Positions 9,406 through 19,845 are shown, counted from the stretch's first letter. The stretch: DNA of 32,712 nt from Lachnospiraceae bacterium (GCA_014804605.1 JAAUZM010000049.1:1-32712), one strand, 5' to 3'. Notes: generated from the letters alone by a model not told the origin. Made by a program: numbers and translations.

Positions 9406-11800
9406 GGGCAGCCTCCCTTCTATCTTCCTCAAAAGGGTTAGTAGAAAATAATTTATAGATGGGGCTGTCTTTATCAACAGTGATATCCATGGGCACGATC
9501 ATGTTGCCATGCTTTAAGATGCCTGTGCCGCTCTGCGCACCCCGGACATATTTTAACTGCTCCGGGCTGATATTGATTACCTCCGATAACTTTTCAAGAT
9601 CAGTGGGTGCTTGCCGCAAAAGTGCCACAAACTCCGAATTGGCAAGCATGGTAGTGGCGGTATAATTCTGCAACATGTCCAAAACATTCTGAGTGATGCC
9701 ACTGCACAGACCTCCCAGCTTACGCACTTTCTTCCATAAAGAGAACAGATATTTAGCAGAATACTCTTTATCAAGAAGCACATGGAATTCATCAATTATG
9801 AGCCATGTAGCCCTTCCCCTCTTTGCGTTTTCCATGATACGGTTGCCGATGTTTTCCATCATAACAAGCATGGAGATAGCAGATAATTCCTTCCCCATAT
9901 CCCGGATGCCATAGACCAGAAAACGGTTGTCGATATCCACATTTGTTTCATGGGCAAAGATATTTAATGAGCCGCCGATAAATAATTCCAGTGACAGTGC
10001 AAGCTCCTTTACCTCCATCTCCGGCTGTGACACAAGGATATCATAGTAATCATGCAGTGTTTTCTGTTTCCATAAAGTCTTTATCTTTTCATTTTCCTGC
10101 CTGCCCCTGTTACGCATACATTCCTCTTTGATCTCCTGATAGAGCAGACGCACACATCTGTCTATAATGGACTTCTGTCTTGAATTTAAAGCCTCTCCCA
10201 TACACTGCTCACAGATACCAAGCATGAATTCGCCTTTCTCTGCCACGATACCCTGAATATCAGATACATCTTCCGGCAGTGCCATGGGGTTAATGTAGTT
10301 CCCTGTATAGGTAGAGAGAACTACCACCTGACCGCCGAAACGCTTTGCAATATCAAAATACTCATGCTGGGGATCAATAACAATAATGTCATCATCCGTA
10401 TTAAGAAATACATTCCCCATCTCCATCTTTGCGAAGAAGGATTTCCCCGATCCGGGTACGCCGAAGATAAATCCATTGCCATTTACCAGCCGCTTACGGT
10501 TGCCAAATAAAATGTTCCGGCTGACCTGATTCACACCGTAGTAAGTGCCGCCCTTTCCCGGAAGGTAAAGCTCCTGCACATTAAAAGGCATGAGTACCGC
10601 AAGGGATTGTGTCATGAGAGTACGCATAGTTTCTACCTGACGCACTCCGATCGGCAGGGCTGTATTCAGTGCCTCCCTCTGCTTTAAATAGTGTGCTTCT
10701 ATCTGGCAGGAATTTCTTTTCCCAATCGTGACAAGGGTTTCTTCCGTAGCTTCCAGTTCTTCCTTGGTGTCTGCCTTGATAATAATGGTAACTGCCACGT
10801 AAAAGAGCCGCTGGTCATTCTCCCTTACATCATCCATGATCTCCTCAATCTGCTGCTTTTCTGTCCGTTTGTTGTAGGAAATATCAGAAGAGAAATCATT
10901 GTTCTTGTTCCGTACCCTCTGCTGGCGGATAATGTCGCTCTCGATTCCCATATATTTCTTCTGCAAAGTGCTTGTTGTCACATCCTTAGGGATAGGGGAT
11001 ACATCAATACTGATAATGGTGTGCGCAGGTACGGTTGCAAGCTCTGTCAGGAAACGGTCTGATAAGGAACTTGGGTATTTCTTGATAAAGAGTGCTTTTG
11101 CATACTTCTTTTCATCCTGCATATAGGTGGGGTAAAACTTTAACATACCGTTACAGATATCATCCTTATAATCCCTGCATACCCTTACCGCCTCATCAAA
11201 ATCAAAAGAGAAATGCTCTTCTTCTCCCATACGGTAAAAATCGTGGAGAACACGCAGGCGTTCCACACCATTTAAGGTAATAAGGCTGCTCCCAAGCTCC
11301 CCGAAGCCTTTCTGCAACACCGCTTCAAGGCTGGCAAAAGCTGCTTTTGCTTCCTCGTAGTTCTTCCTGATGATGGAAACAGTCAGGTAACGTTCCTGCT
11401 CAATGCCCTGCTTCCCTTCCATGATCTTCTTTTCCATAATGCTGTTGTAGCAGTCACGCTCCGCGTCATTACCATCATTCCTTTTCTGGAACAATACTTT
11501 TTCCCGCAGCGCTTTCATGTTCCGGTTCTTGTTGTTGATGGTGATCTTGAACTCCACATCCATAGCGTTTAAAAACTTGCAGTAGCTTTCAAATATCCCC
11601 ACCTGCTCCGCTTCACTGGTGGTGTTATAATTTACATCCGAAAACAGGTAGCTCTTGCTGTAGCGGTTGCCTGCCACTTCAAAGATACCGTCCGGTGCAA
11701 TCTTAAGAAGCTCTATGCATTCCTGCACACTTTTCGGGGTTTTATATAAAGGCTCCCCTGCCTTTTTATAAATAGAAAATTTGTCCTGAAATAATTTCAA
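9389..11800 (-). CDS. virB4: VirB4-like conjugal transfer ATPase (CD1110-type)
   Basis: 803 aa. Walker A GFIFGVPGSGKSFFAKMEMGNVF; Walker B WLIIDEFHVLL; DIIVIDPQHEY. Confidence 0.93.
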   Translation of the reverse strand: MKLFQDKFSIYKKAGEPLYKTPKSVQECIELLKIAPDGIFEVAGNRYSKSYLFSDVNYNTTSEAEQVGIFESYCKFLNAMDVEFKITINNKNRNMKALREKVLFQKRNDGNDAERDCYNSIMEKKIMEGKQGIEQERYLTVSIIRKNYEEAKAAFASLEAVLQKGFGELGSSLITLNGVERLRVLHDFYRMGEEEHFSFDFDEAVRVCRDYKDDICNGMLKFYPTYMQDEKKYAKALFIKKYPSSLSDRFLTELATVPAHTIISIDVSPIPKDVTTSTLQKKYMGIESDIIRQQRVRNKNNDFSSDISYNKRTEKQQIEEIMDDVRENDQRLFYVAVTIIIKADTKEELEATEETLVTIGKRNSCQIEAHYLKQREALNTALPIGVRQVETMRTLMTQSLAVLMPFNVQELYLPGKGGTYYGVNQVSRNILFGNRKRLVNGNGFIFGVPGSGKSFFAKMEMGNVFLNTDDDIIVIDPQHEYFDIAKRFGGQVVVLSTYTGNYINPMALPEDVSDIQGIVAEKGEFMLGICEQCMGEALNSRQKSIIDRCVRLLYQEIKEECMRNRGRQENEKIKTLWKQKTLHDYYDILVSQPEMEVKELALSLELFIGGSLNIFAHETNVDIDNRFLVYGIRDMGKELSAISMLVMMENIGNRIMENAKRGRATWLIIDEFHVLLDKEYSAKYLFSLWKKVRKLGGLCSGITQNVLDMLQNYTATTMLANSEFVALLRQAPTDLEKLSEVINISPEQLKYVRGAQSGTGILKHGNMIVPMDITVDKDSPIYKLFSTNPFEEDRREAAHEEKH

Positions 11801-11864
11801 TCTGTCTGCTCCTTCCTTTCTGCGGAAGGGATAGAAAAATTTTTATTTTCCAAATACAGAAAAT

Positions 11865-11897
11865 CCCGGTAAGGGGCTTTCCGCACTCCCTTCCGGG
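11865..11897. terminator. Strong hairpin between PrgI-like gene and virB4 (possible attenuator or weak terminator)
   Basis: CCCGG-T-AAGGG...CCCTTCCGGG (10-bp arms, one bulge, 12-nt loop). On the minus strand it is followed by ATTTTCT. Confidence 0.4.
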
Positions 11898-11990
11898 TTT
11901 GATAATTGTTTGCTGTTTCTGATAGGTTTACTGCAATCTCTTCTGTAGATGCTGCAATTCAGGCTGGTTTATAGAATATAAAATATTAGT

Positions 11991-12428
11991 TTATTTTTTC
12001 TTTTTAAAGAAGCATCTTATCCTGCATTTTACTCTTTCTTTCTGCACCCGCTTCCGTTCCTCTTTCACTTTCCTTACTGCCGCCCTTTTTTCCGCTTCTT
12101 CCTTTGCCCGGATCTCCGATACCATGTCGCGGTAGCCGCTGGACTTAAAAACAAGCGTCTTATTCCTGAAAATACTTCTCATGTACCGGGTGAACACTTC
12201 ACGAAATCCCATGCCATTGTAGGAATAAAAACCGCACAATGCAATAGGAGCAACAACGGGGACTGCCACGTAGCAGCTAAAAGTCAGCCCTATCTTTTCA
12301 TACAGTAAAAATACGATCAGGCATCCGCTTCCAAGGGCAAGGATGGAATACACAAGCTGCTTTGCAGTAAGCCCCATTGCCACACTCTCCTGATATTTTT
12401 CTATGTCTTTGTTTATCTCAATGATCAA
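11991..12428 (-). CDS. PrgI family conjugal transfer membrane protein
   Basis: 145 aa. INKDIEKYQESVAMGLTAKQLVYSILALGSGCLIVFLLYEKIG...; located directly upstream of virB4, as is typical. Confidence 0.85.
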   Translation of the reverse strand: MIIEINKDIEKYQESVAMGLTAKQLVYSILALGSGCLIVFLLYEKIGLTFSCYVAVPVVAPIALCGFYSYNGMGFREVFTRYMRSIFRNKTLVFKSSGYRDMVSEIRAKEEAEKRAAVRKVKEERKRVQKERVKCRIRCFFKKKK

Positions 12429-12514
12429 TTTTTTTCCTTTCTGCCGGGATGCGATTATATTTTGTATAGACTTACCGCTCCCCGGTCTTGTCCTGTTTTT
12501 ATGTTCTTATACTT

Positions 12515-13357
12515 CTATAATCCCAATGCCCTGCTTGTCAAAGACTGCGCGCCTTTGCAAGCCCCTACCGTTAAAGCTATGGTAAAGGTAATCTCACACA
12601 GGTAGATAAGCACCTGTGCCCAATCCGCATAGCCTCCTGTAAAGGACGGAAGCCCTGCACTGATAAAAGCGTTGCAGATCAGGATAGCTAATGCCATGGT
12701 GACTGCTTCCATTACGACAGACAGGAAATACTTGAAGTATCTGACACAGGTACTGCTTACTGTCCGGTTTCCTGCAAGGGTGGAAAAGGCAATTGCCGCC
12801 AATGGCACGATTACCATAATCTTCAGAAACCGGAAGTATACTGTGTAGATGATGAAAAATCCGCATATCAGGATGATAAGCGAAAGTATCACTGACAGGA
12901 TCATGAACACAAGGCTGGCTGCAAATCCTAAATTCTCTATGACCTCCGCTTCCCCTGAACCGATACTTGCCTGTGCCATGGTGGTATTCCCAAGGTGGCT
13001 TACCATAGCCCCGATACTGCTGAAAAATGCTTTCAGTATCGTAAGGTTATTCGCCAAAAGCCACTGTGCTATCCCAAGGCGTATCAGCATACGTAGCATT
13101 GCCTCTAAACGGAACTCACTCTTGATATCCACGCTTTCTGCACAGAATCCTATCACGAAGAACAGGACTACAAGACCGCTCCCCACGCCTACAAATAAAG
13201 GTTGCAAGTTTTCCACCACCGCCCAGGGACCCCCGCCCTTGAAAGAGACCGGTGACTGTCCAAGCAGGGAGAACACAAGGTTGATCTGGTTATTCCAGAA
13301 TCCAAGCACCATTTCCAGCAGGGCAAGGATATCATCCCCAAGTTTAAATATCTCCAT
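12515..13357 (-). CDS. VirB6/TrbL-like polytopic membrane protein (CD1112-type)
   Basis: 280 aa with multiple TM segments (VLFFVIGFCAESV, LVFMILSVILSLIILICGFFIIYTVYF). Position fits VirB6 in the T4SS operon. Confidence 0.85.
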   Translation of the reverse strand: MEIFKLGDDILALLEMVLGFWNNQINLVFSLLGQSPVSFKGGGPWAVVENLQPLFVGVGSGLVVLFFVIGFCAESVDIKSEFRLEAMLRMLIRLGIAQWLLANNLTILKAFFSSIGAMVSHLGNTTMAQASIGSGEAEVIENLGFAASLVFMILSVILSLIILICGFFIIYTVYFRFLKIMVIVPLAAIAFSTLAGNRTVSSTCVRYFKYFLSVVMEAVTMALAILICNAFISAGLPSFTGGYADWAQVLIYLCEITFTIALTVGACKGAQSLTSRALGL

Positions 13358-13371
13358 AAATGTGCCCCCTT

Positions 13372-13716
13372 TTAGAATCCAAGGAAGGTCATCACTGCGG
13401 AAATGCCTGCCATGATAAGACCTGCCACGATCCCCTTAAGTGCGGAATTCATGGAAGAGGAATCCTGCTGCTGGTATGCCTGTGCAAACTCCATCACGTT
13501 TTTTGCAAGGATAATCACGCCCACTGCCCCGATAATGGCAAGGACAAGCGTCTTTAAGTTATTGATAGGGGTTAAGACTTCCGATACCCCGGTGGCATGA
13601 ACGGGCAGGGTATACATAGAGGCTGCGGTAATGATACCGGACACCATAGGAACGATATATTTCTTTAATCTGCCTTTTCTGCTGAATGTGGTTACGGTTA
13701 TGTTTTCTCTTTTCAT
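13372..13716 (-). CDS. VirB2/Maff2-like small membrane (pilin-like) protein
   Basis: The ATG at 13714-13716 (MKRENITVTTFSRKGRL) is preceded by AAAGG. Two TM helices (LVLAIIGAVGVIILAKNVMEF; GIVAGLIMAGISAVMTFLGF). Confidence 0.7.
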   Translation of the reverse strand: MKRENITVTTFSRKGRLKKYIVPMVSGIITAASMYTLPVHATGVSEVLTPINNLKTLVLAIIGAVGVIILAKNVMEFAQAYQQQDSSSMNSALKGIVAGLIMAGISAVMTFLGF

Positions 13717-13860
13717 AATGATTGAATCCTTTCTTTTTACAATAAATCTCTGGTTATTGGTTACTCTGTTCTTATTTGTTTCATGGGCTGGTTTCTGCTT
13801 CTTGCTCATACTGTTTGTTACTTAGGACTGGTCTTTTCTATGCTGAAATGTGGTAATTGC

Positions 13861-15687
13861 TTATTTTTCCAATGATACACTTCCAAGCCTAATCAATTCT
13901 TCCGCGGTTATTGTGGTAATGATGACATTCCCATCTTCCCCTGCCTCTTTTTTTAAGCGTTCCGTAGTTTCTTTGTCTATGATGTCTACTGACTTTTTCT
14001 TCTCTGGGTGGTGGACATACCATTTCCCTTCCCCATCACCACTCCTTTTGAACATAGGATGCTTGAAAGTGTTAAACTTGAAATCTATGACAGGATCACA
14101 GCCCCGGATCAGGACAATGCATTTCCTGTTATCCAACTTCCTTACTTCGTCCGGTGTCATAAGCTCCCGGCCAAGGACATCGTAATTCCGGCTGGAACTG
14201 CCACGTTTTCCCAAGGTTTCCCCACTGCTTCTTTTGTCTATTGTGCTTTTCCCTAACAATTCGCTGATGTATTTATGGCTTGATTGTTCATTTCCGCCAA
14301 GATATACAAGGGTGTCTGCATTGCCCGGTATGGTCTCCCATCCATCCTTGAACAGTTCCTTGATCTGTGCGATATTCTGCACCACAATAACATTGGAAAT
14401 CTCCCTGCTCCGCATGGTACTTAAGAAATTCAAGTAGGAATCGGGCAAGGGCGTATTATAAAATTCATCCAAGTACATGCTCACATGGATTGGAAGCCTG
14501 CCGCCATACTTTGTGTCTGCCTGAAAATAAAGTTCCTGCATCAACTGTTCATAAAGCATCCCTATCAGGAATGCGTAGGATTTATCGGAATCCGGCGTGA
14601 CAATGAATAAGGCTGTCTTTGTCTTTTTATCACTGTTCTTTCCTATTCCCAATTCCCCGAAATGTAGTTCATCCATTTCTAACAGTTCCTTGATCGCTTC
14701 ATTTTCAAGGAAAGCAAGCCTTGCATTTACGCTGATGATGATACTCTTTACGGTATTGTCCGCACCGTCCATGACCTTCCTGTACTGGCGCACTGCCGGG
14801 TGGTCTTCCCCTAAAGGGCTGGTTCTTGCAAGAAGTTCAAAGCGGCGGTCTAGCCTGCTGGGTTCGTCCTTTTCACGCTTTGCCTCTGCCAATAGTTCCA
14901 ATACTGATACTATGTTTTTTCTTCCCGGCGGCATTTCCATCCACACATAGTAGAATAATGCCTGTAGGAAAAGCTTTTCCGCATTCTCCCAAAACGGGTC
15001 ATTACTATTGCTTTTTTTTGGTGTGGTATTTTTTATCAGATTGGTAATCAGTTTAAGTACATCCGTCTCTGCCTTTATGTAAGAAAACGGGTTGTATTTG
15101 TTGCTCTCCTTGGGATTTATCAGATTGAATACCTTTATCTGATAACCATTTTCTTTCAGATAATTCCCTGCACTTCCCAGCAGTTCCCCTTTCGGATCGG
15201 TGGCGGCAAAACTGCCCTGCATCTCCATGATATTGCATTTGATCAGGAACATACTTTTTCCTGCACCAGAGCCGCCGATACAGAAGATGTTATTATTCCG
15301 CATGGTCTTTCTGGTGTTCATGGAAAGTCGAAGGTTCTGTGACAGAATACGGTGGTAGCCGCCCTTATCCCCTAACTGCTTTGTAAGCATTGCCGCCTCT
15401 GCCCACCTTGCCGAACCATGCTCCTTCCCGAAACGGTAATTCTTCTGGTTCGTTTTCTGCACCATGATAGATAAATGTGCTGTGAGGAATACTGCCGCCA
15501 TGGTATAAGGAGTATATGCTGTCACTTTTATTTCCAACGGGTGTGCCATCTGCTCCTTAAGAGCAGGGACAAAAGTATAGAGCGTCATGCCCGGATGAAT
15601 GATACTGCCGAGGAAAAATCCTAAATAGATACATCCCGCAATCACTGTTCCATAAAAAAGACAGGTAAACACGTTCAATCTTTTCAC
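13861..15687 (-). CDS. virD4: VirD4-like type IV coupling protein (CD1115-type)
   Basis: 608 aa. Walker A FCIGGSGAGKSMFLIKCNIM, TDPKGELL, VSMYLDEFYNTPLPD; N-terminal TM segments. Confidence 0.93.
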   Translation of the reverse strand: MKRLNVFTCLFYGTVIAGCIYLGFFLGSIIHPGMTLYTFVPALKEQMAHPLEIKVTAYTPYTMAAVFLTAHLSIMVQKTNQKNYRFGKEHGSARWAEAAMLTKQLGDKGGYHRILSQNLRLSMNTRKTMRNNNIFCIGGSGAGKSMFLIKCNIMEMQGSFAATDPKGELLGSAGNYLKENGYQIKVFNLINPKESNKYNPFSYIKAETDVLKLITNLIKNTTPKKSNSNDPFWENAEKLFLQALFYYVWMEMPPGRKNIVSVLELLAEAKREKDEPSRLDRRFELLARTSPLGEDHPAVRQYRKVMDGADNTVKSIIISVNARLAFLENEAIKELLEMDELHFGELGIGKNSDKKTKTALFIVTPDSDKSYAFLIGMLYEQLMQELYFQADTKYGGRLPIHVSMYLDEFYNTPLPDSYLNFLSTMRSREISNVIVVQNIAQIKELFKDGWETIPGNADTLVYLGGNEQSSHKYISELLGKSTIDKRSSGETLGKRGSSSRNYDVLGRELMTPDEVRKLDNRKCIVLIRGCDPVIDFKFNTFKHPMFKRSGDGEGKWYVHHPEKKKSVDIIDKETTERLKKEAGEDGNVIITTITAEELIRLGSVSLEK

Positions 15688-15691
15688 ACGC

Positions 15692-16774
15692 TCACCTGCC
15701 TCTCACTGGCTGTTTTACTTCTTTTCCTGTATTCCTTATTTTTCCTGTTGTATCTCTGGCTGTTCCTGCTTTATCCTTTGATGTTGCTTTTTCTGTCTCT
15801 GTCGGAGTGCTTCTTTCTGCCTTTTTGCTTTCCCTGCCGCCCTGTTCCATCTCTTTTTCATCTGCCCTATGCTCTACAGCGGTGCGGATATTGGCATTGA
15901 CGGTGTCAAAATAATTATGGAAAATATCACTGCCTTTCATGGTAAACATTTCCTCCCCAAGCTCCGCATACACTTTCATTTCCTCTTTTTTCTTAAGGAA
16001 CGCCAATGCTGTCCTGCTCCCTTCTGGGAAATAAAAGTCTTCTATAGGGATGTGGATAAATTTACCTGACTGTCTTGGGAGCCGCACCATTACATGATCC
16101 TCTGTCTGTTTGGTAACTAATTTGCTCGTAATGGTAATAGGGTCATATTCCCCTGACTGGTAGTGGTCTAAAATATTTAACCTCTGATCTAAGGGAATTG
16201 CCTCGATATCCTTCATTTTCAGATAGCCTGTCTCCATCCATGGCTGTTTCTGTTCCTGCCCCCTGCTGTCTGTATTTTTCTGCATATTTCCTGTTTCCTT
16301 TCCTGCTCCTTTTTCCGCTGTCCTGCCCTGTCGGGTTTCCTCAAAAAATTTATCAATATCCCTGTCGGAAGTGTTCTGAAAATATTCTTCCAAACCCATG
16401 ACCTGCCCAGCTTTCAGCTTTTCAATCAGTGCATTCATCCGGGGAAGGGATTCTGCATGAAAAACAATTTCCCTCAAACCGTCTTTATTGAAATCTGGGA
16501 GAAGGGAGTAAAGAATTCCATATTTCTTTGCCATTGTCTCCACTTTCTTAAGCTGCTCCTGCGGAAACTTGAAGACATGCATATCGCCGCCGCGCTTTAA
16601 GAGATTTTTCATGGAAGTTTTCCCTTCCATCTTTTCCTTCGCAAGAATGCCCATGATAAGTTTTGTAAGCTGTGCGACTGGTTTTAAACACTTTCCTGTA
16701 ACGCGCAGGCATAGGTCAGCGCCCTCAAAAAGAACGTGGATGATCTGGACAGCATCTGTGATCTCACTACTCAT
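15692..16774 (-). CDS. pcfB: PcfB family protein (DUF3801)
   Basis: 360 aa. LCLRVTGKCLKPVAQLTKLIMGILAK...GDMHVFKFPQEQLKKVETMAKKYGILYSLLPD; adjacent to VirD4. Confidence 0.85.
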   Translation of the reverse strand: MSSEITDAVQIIHVLFEGADLCLRVTGKCLKPVAQLTKLIMGILAKEKMEGKTSMKNLLKRGGDMHVFKFPQEQLKKVETMAKKYGILYSLLPDFNKDGLREIVFHAESLPRMNALIEKLKAGQVMGLEEYFQNTSDRDIDKFFEETRQGRTAEKGAGKETGNMQKNTDSRGQEQKQPWMETGYLKMKDIEAIPLDQRLNILDHYQSGEYDPITITSKLVTKQTEDHVMVRLPRQSGKFIHIPIEDFYFPEGSRTALAFLKKKEEMKVYAELGEEMFTMKGSDIFHNYFDTVNANIRTAVEHRADEKEMEQGGRESKKAERSTPTETEKATSKDKAGTARDTTGKIRNTGKEVKQPVRGR

Positions 16775-17079
16775 CTGCCATCTCCCCTCTCCTGACCTTT
16801 CGACTGCTGTATTTCTTTCTGCCGCTGGTACTGGCGTTCTTTATCTGCCACAAGTTCCTTTTCAAGATTCTGCATTGCTATCTCCATAGTGTTCCCGGCT
16901 TCCTTTGCCTGTGCCGCCTGCCTGCATAATTTACCAAGGACTGCGTTTCTCTGACCTGCCTTTTCCGAACTGCTGTCGGATAAAAGGACACTGTTAATCT
17001 CTATGGACTGCGTTAACTTTTCACTTTTTTCCTTAAAATCTTCTGATGCATAGATAAATTCCTGTAAACACTGTGTCAT
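16771..17079 (-). CDS. Small coiled-coil conjugation-module protein (hypothetical)
   Basis: 102 aa; 4-nt overlaps with both neighbouring ORFs. Confidence 0.6.
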   Translation of the reverse strand: MTQCLQEFIYASEDFKEKSEKLTQSIEINSVLLSDSSSEKAGQRNAVLGKLCRQAAQAKEAGNTMEIAMQNLEKELVADKERQYQRQKEIQQSKGQERGDGR

Positions 17080-18200
17080 GTCCTCTGCCCCCTTTTGTTC
17101 AATATCTTCATCGTCATGCGAAGTTCCTTAATCTTTTCTGCGTCCATAGCCTTATCTGCAAGAAGAGTAAGCTGCCCTTCCGTAAGACCGTCCTCAATGC
17201 CAAGGCGGATCTCCGCAATCTGCCCTGCATCCAGTTCTCCGGCTAACTTTTCCAGCAAATCCGGCTTTTTGCGGATGAAAGGAAAACTGAATGAAGATAA
17301 GAAGCCGGTCTGCTTTCCGGTTTCTGCACCTGCTGCCCTGCTTTGTCCCTGACAATCTGCTTTTTCCGTCCGGCTGTTTTTTATTTCCCTCTGCCCTTCT
17401 TCCTGTACTTCCCTGTCCCCCTGTGTATTTCTGTTGCCGGATAATCTGCTGTTTTCCTGTATCTTCCTCTGCTCCTGTAATCCTGCAACATACGACTGCT
17501 GGATCAAAAGCTGTTCATGGAGATTTTTATTCTCTGCTTCTAATTCTCTTATTCTTTTGTTAGTTTCTTCCCGTTCTTCCAAAAGACGCTCCGCATCTTC
17601 CCTTGCCTGCTGGAACTGCTCTTCCAGTTCCAGATAATAGGAATCACTCATGCTCTCTGTAACTGCTTCTGTATCTTTCTCCTGTGCTGAAAAAATATCT
17701 GCCTTTTCTTCCATGGATTTCTTCAAGCCCTCAATAAAACTGTTCTGCTTTGAGAAACATTCTTTCAGCTCCCTTACTGCTTCCGTAATGAATTCCATCC
17801 TTTCCCCGATCTTCTCTGGTATAGCTTCCCTGCCCTGCATAAGCGGAAGGATTCTCTCCCGGAGTTCTATGGGGAGCATCCCGTCTTTCCATATCCCTTT
17901 CAGGTCATACAGCGGTACGCCCGACTTTAAGGCTTCCAGAAAGATACGCCCGGTCTCAACATTGCTGATGGTGGATAAAAATGCTGCTGCCTCCACACCA
18001 TAATCTTTCTTCATGGCAGTAAACATATTTCCCATGACACCTGCGGGGATGGCTATATTATCAAAAAGCCGCAGGTAACTTACATCAATACCATAGTCAA
18101 GGGCATCCATCACGATCTTAAACTGGTCTCCCCGGTACTCCTTAAATTTGAAATAGGAATGCACTTCCTGCCTTGTCATATCTTTTAAATCTTTTCCCAT
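17076..18200 (-). CDS. Conserved conjugative-element protein with coiled coil (hypothetical)
   Basis: 374 aa; long Glu/Lys-rich coiled coil; in-operon position. Confidence 0.7.
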   Translation of the reverse strand: MGKDLKDMTRQEVHSYFKFKEYRGDQFKIVMDALDYGIDVSYLRLFDNIAIPAGVMGNMFTAMKKDYGVEAAAFLSTISNVETGRIFLEALKSGVPLYDLKGIWKDGMLPIELRERILPLMQGREAIPEKIGERMEFITEAVRELKECFSKQNSFIEGLKKSMEEKADIFSAQEKDTEAVTESMSDSYYLELEEQFQQAREDAERLLEEREETNKRIRELEAENKNLHEQLLIQQSYVAGLQEQRKIQENSRLSGNRNTQGDREVQEEGQREIKNSRTEKADCQGQSRAAGAETGKQTGFLSSFSFPFIRKKPDLLEKLAGELDAGQIAEIRLGIEDGLTEGQLTLLADKAMDAEKIKELRMTMKILNKRGQRT

Positions 18201-18222
18201 CTGGTTTCCTTTCTACAATTTA

Positions 18223-19815
18223 TTATCTTGCCCGTTCCGGCTGTTTCTGTTTTGCATTATGGGCTGGCTGATTTTCTATATAATCTACACTTATATGGAC
18301 TGGTATCTCTGCTGTGATTAATTCTTCTCTTTCTGCATCACCCCCTTTCCGCAAATCTTTCTTCTCCATAGAAATTTCATTCTGTATGGAATCTGCTGCT
18401 TTTGCATTTTCCTTCGCTTCTAACATTGGTACAATTTTCTCTACCACCTGTACCCTGCTGCTTCCACTGAGAATATCATTTATAAGGTTCTCTTCCTTTC
18501 TAAGCTGACGCTTTGAATTTGCAACTGATGCAAGTTCCCTCTGGAATGCTTCTTTCACTTCCGTAATCTGACTTACCGTATATCCTTTACGGGCAAGAAT
18601 TTCCACCGCTTCTTTCCACTTCTCATAATTTGACGCATAAAAAAGGCTTCCCTCTTTGTAATAGGAAGCACGAATTTCATTTTCTTCAATTATTTTGAGC
18701 AGCGCAAGGGCTGGTTTGTATGGGTATCGACTTTTGTATATCTGGTGCCTTTGTTCATCCAGCGCATCCATACGGATGCTGATACCTTCTTTCCGATTTT
18801 TTAATTCTTCTACAGAATGGAGGCTGTGTTTACACAGATACAAGTATTGTGACTGCAATTTTTCAAATCTTGCAGCCTCCTCTTTATATTTCCACATCTG
18901 GCTGTAGGGCTTACGCTTTAGCTGCCCGGTACGGTACATCTTTGCAAGAAAAGCCTTTTGATATGATGTCGGCGGAATATATTTCCTGTAATTCTTTCTA
19001 CACCTGATAATTCTTGGGGTGCGGTTTTTGTCCTTGTTAATCTCATGCCTAATGCCATTTTCTATTCTGCATTCAATAGCTTCTTTTGTATAATCTCCAG
19101 AAATATCGGTAAGACGGATAAATCTCTTTTCGCCCATAGGCTTCAGAAAAGTTTCTCCATTCTTCTGCTTTAGCTCATAGCCTTTCAGTTCCACTAATTT
19201 CAGGAAATTTTCATAACCATTGGCAAAAGAAATGGAATCCTCCACATCAAGACCGATCTGACGATTCCATTTGAAAATACCCTGTTTTGTTTTATCCCAT
19301 TTTTTTAGTGATTTTTCTTCTGCGCCTATCTCAATGTCCTGTATGGAAAGACCGTACTCTTTGCATAGTTCATTGACAATGGGCTGGATTTCTTTTGCCC
19401 AATCTCCTTTTTCATATCGGTACTTCTTTCCAGTACGCCACGATACACTGTTGAAAAGAATGTGGCTGTGAACGTGTTCTGTATTGTCATGGGTGGCATA
19501 CAGGCATTGAAAGTTATTACCAAAATACCTCTCTACAAACTTCTGTGTAATCTCCATAGCGGTTTCCGGTCTTACTTCCTGCTTTTTGAAGGATATGATA
19601 AAATGGTAGCCCTGCTGCTTATCCATTTTTCCGAACTTCCGCTTTGTAGCAAGCATCTCCTGTAAAGCGGTATCAACATTGCAGTTATGGCTTCCCACCA
19701 GTGTGCCATCCTGCGTCTTTTCTACGTCTGTGATGTAGGAAATGGCATTTGCAAGATGCATAGCCATGTACTTTTTTCCTGTCTGGTGGATGCAGGATAT
19801 TTTTGTGATTGCTAT
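18223..19815 (-). CDS. mobP: MobP-type relaxase; homologous N-terminus appears to begin at an ATA (or CTG) codon rather than ATG
   Basis: ORF called from 19767. HFIISFKKQEVRPETAMEITQKFVERYFGNNFQCLYATHDNTEHVHSHILFNSV contains the HxHxH relaxase motif. The frame is open upstream as (ATA)AITKISCIHQTGKKYMAMHLANAISYITDVEKT, a MobP-like N-terminus, with GGGAGG 7 nt before the ATA. Confidence 0.85.
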   Translation of the reverse strand: MAITKISCIHQTGKKYMAMHLANAISYITDVEKTQDGTLVGSHNCNVDTALQEMLATKRKFGKMDKQQGYHFIISFKKQEVRPETAMEITQKFVERYFGNNFQCLYATHDNTEHVHSHILFNSVSWRTGKKYRYEKGDWAKEIQPIVNELCKEYGLSIQDIEIGAEEKSLKKWDKTKQGIFKWNRQIGLDVEDSISFANGYENFLKLVELKGYELKQKNGETFLKPMGEKRFIRLTDISGDYTKEAIECRIENGIRHEINKDKNRTPRIIRCRKNYRKYIPPTSYQKAFLAKMYRTGQLKRKPYSQMWKYKEEAARFEKLQSQYLYLCKHSLHSVEELKNRKEGISIRMDALDEQRHQIYKSRYPYKPALALLKIIEENEIRASYYKEGSLFYASNYEKWKEAVEILARKGYTVSQITEVKEAFQRELASVANSKRQLRKEENLINDILSGSSRVQVVEKIVPMLEAKENAKAADSIQNEISMEKKDLRKGGDAEREELITAEIPVHISVDYIENQPAHNAKQKQPERAR

Positions 19816-19845
19816 CAGATAACCTCCCTGTCTTGATCCGCACTG

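Noticed and set aside
12849-13415. 188-aa plus-strand ORF
   Set aside because: Antisense shadow of the VirB6/TrbL gene; Ser/Arg/Pro-rich composition typical of reverse-frame translation.
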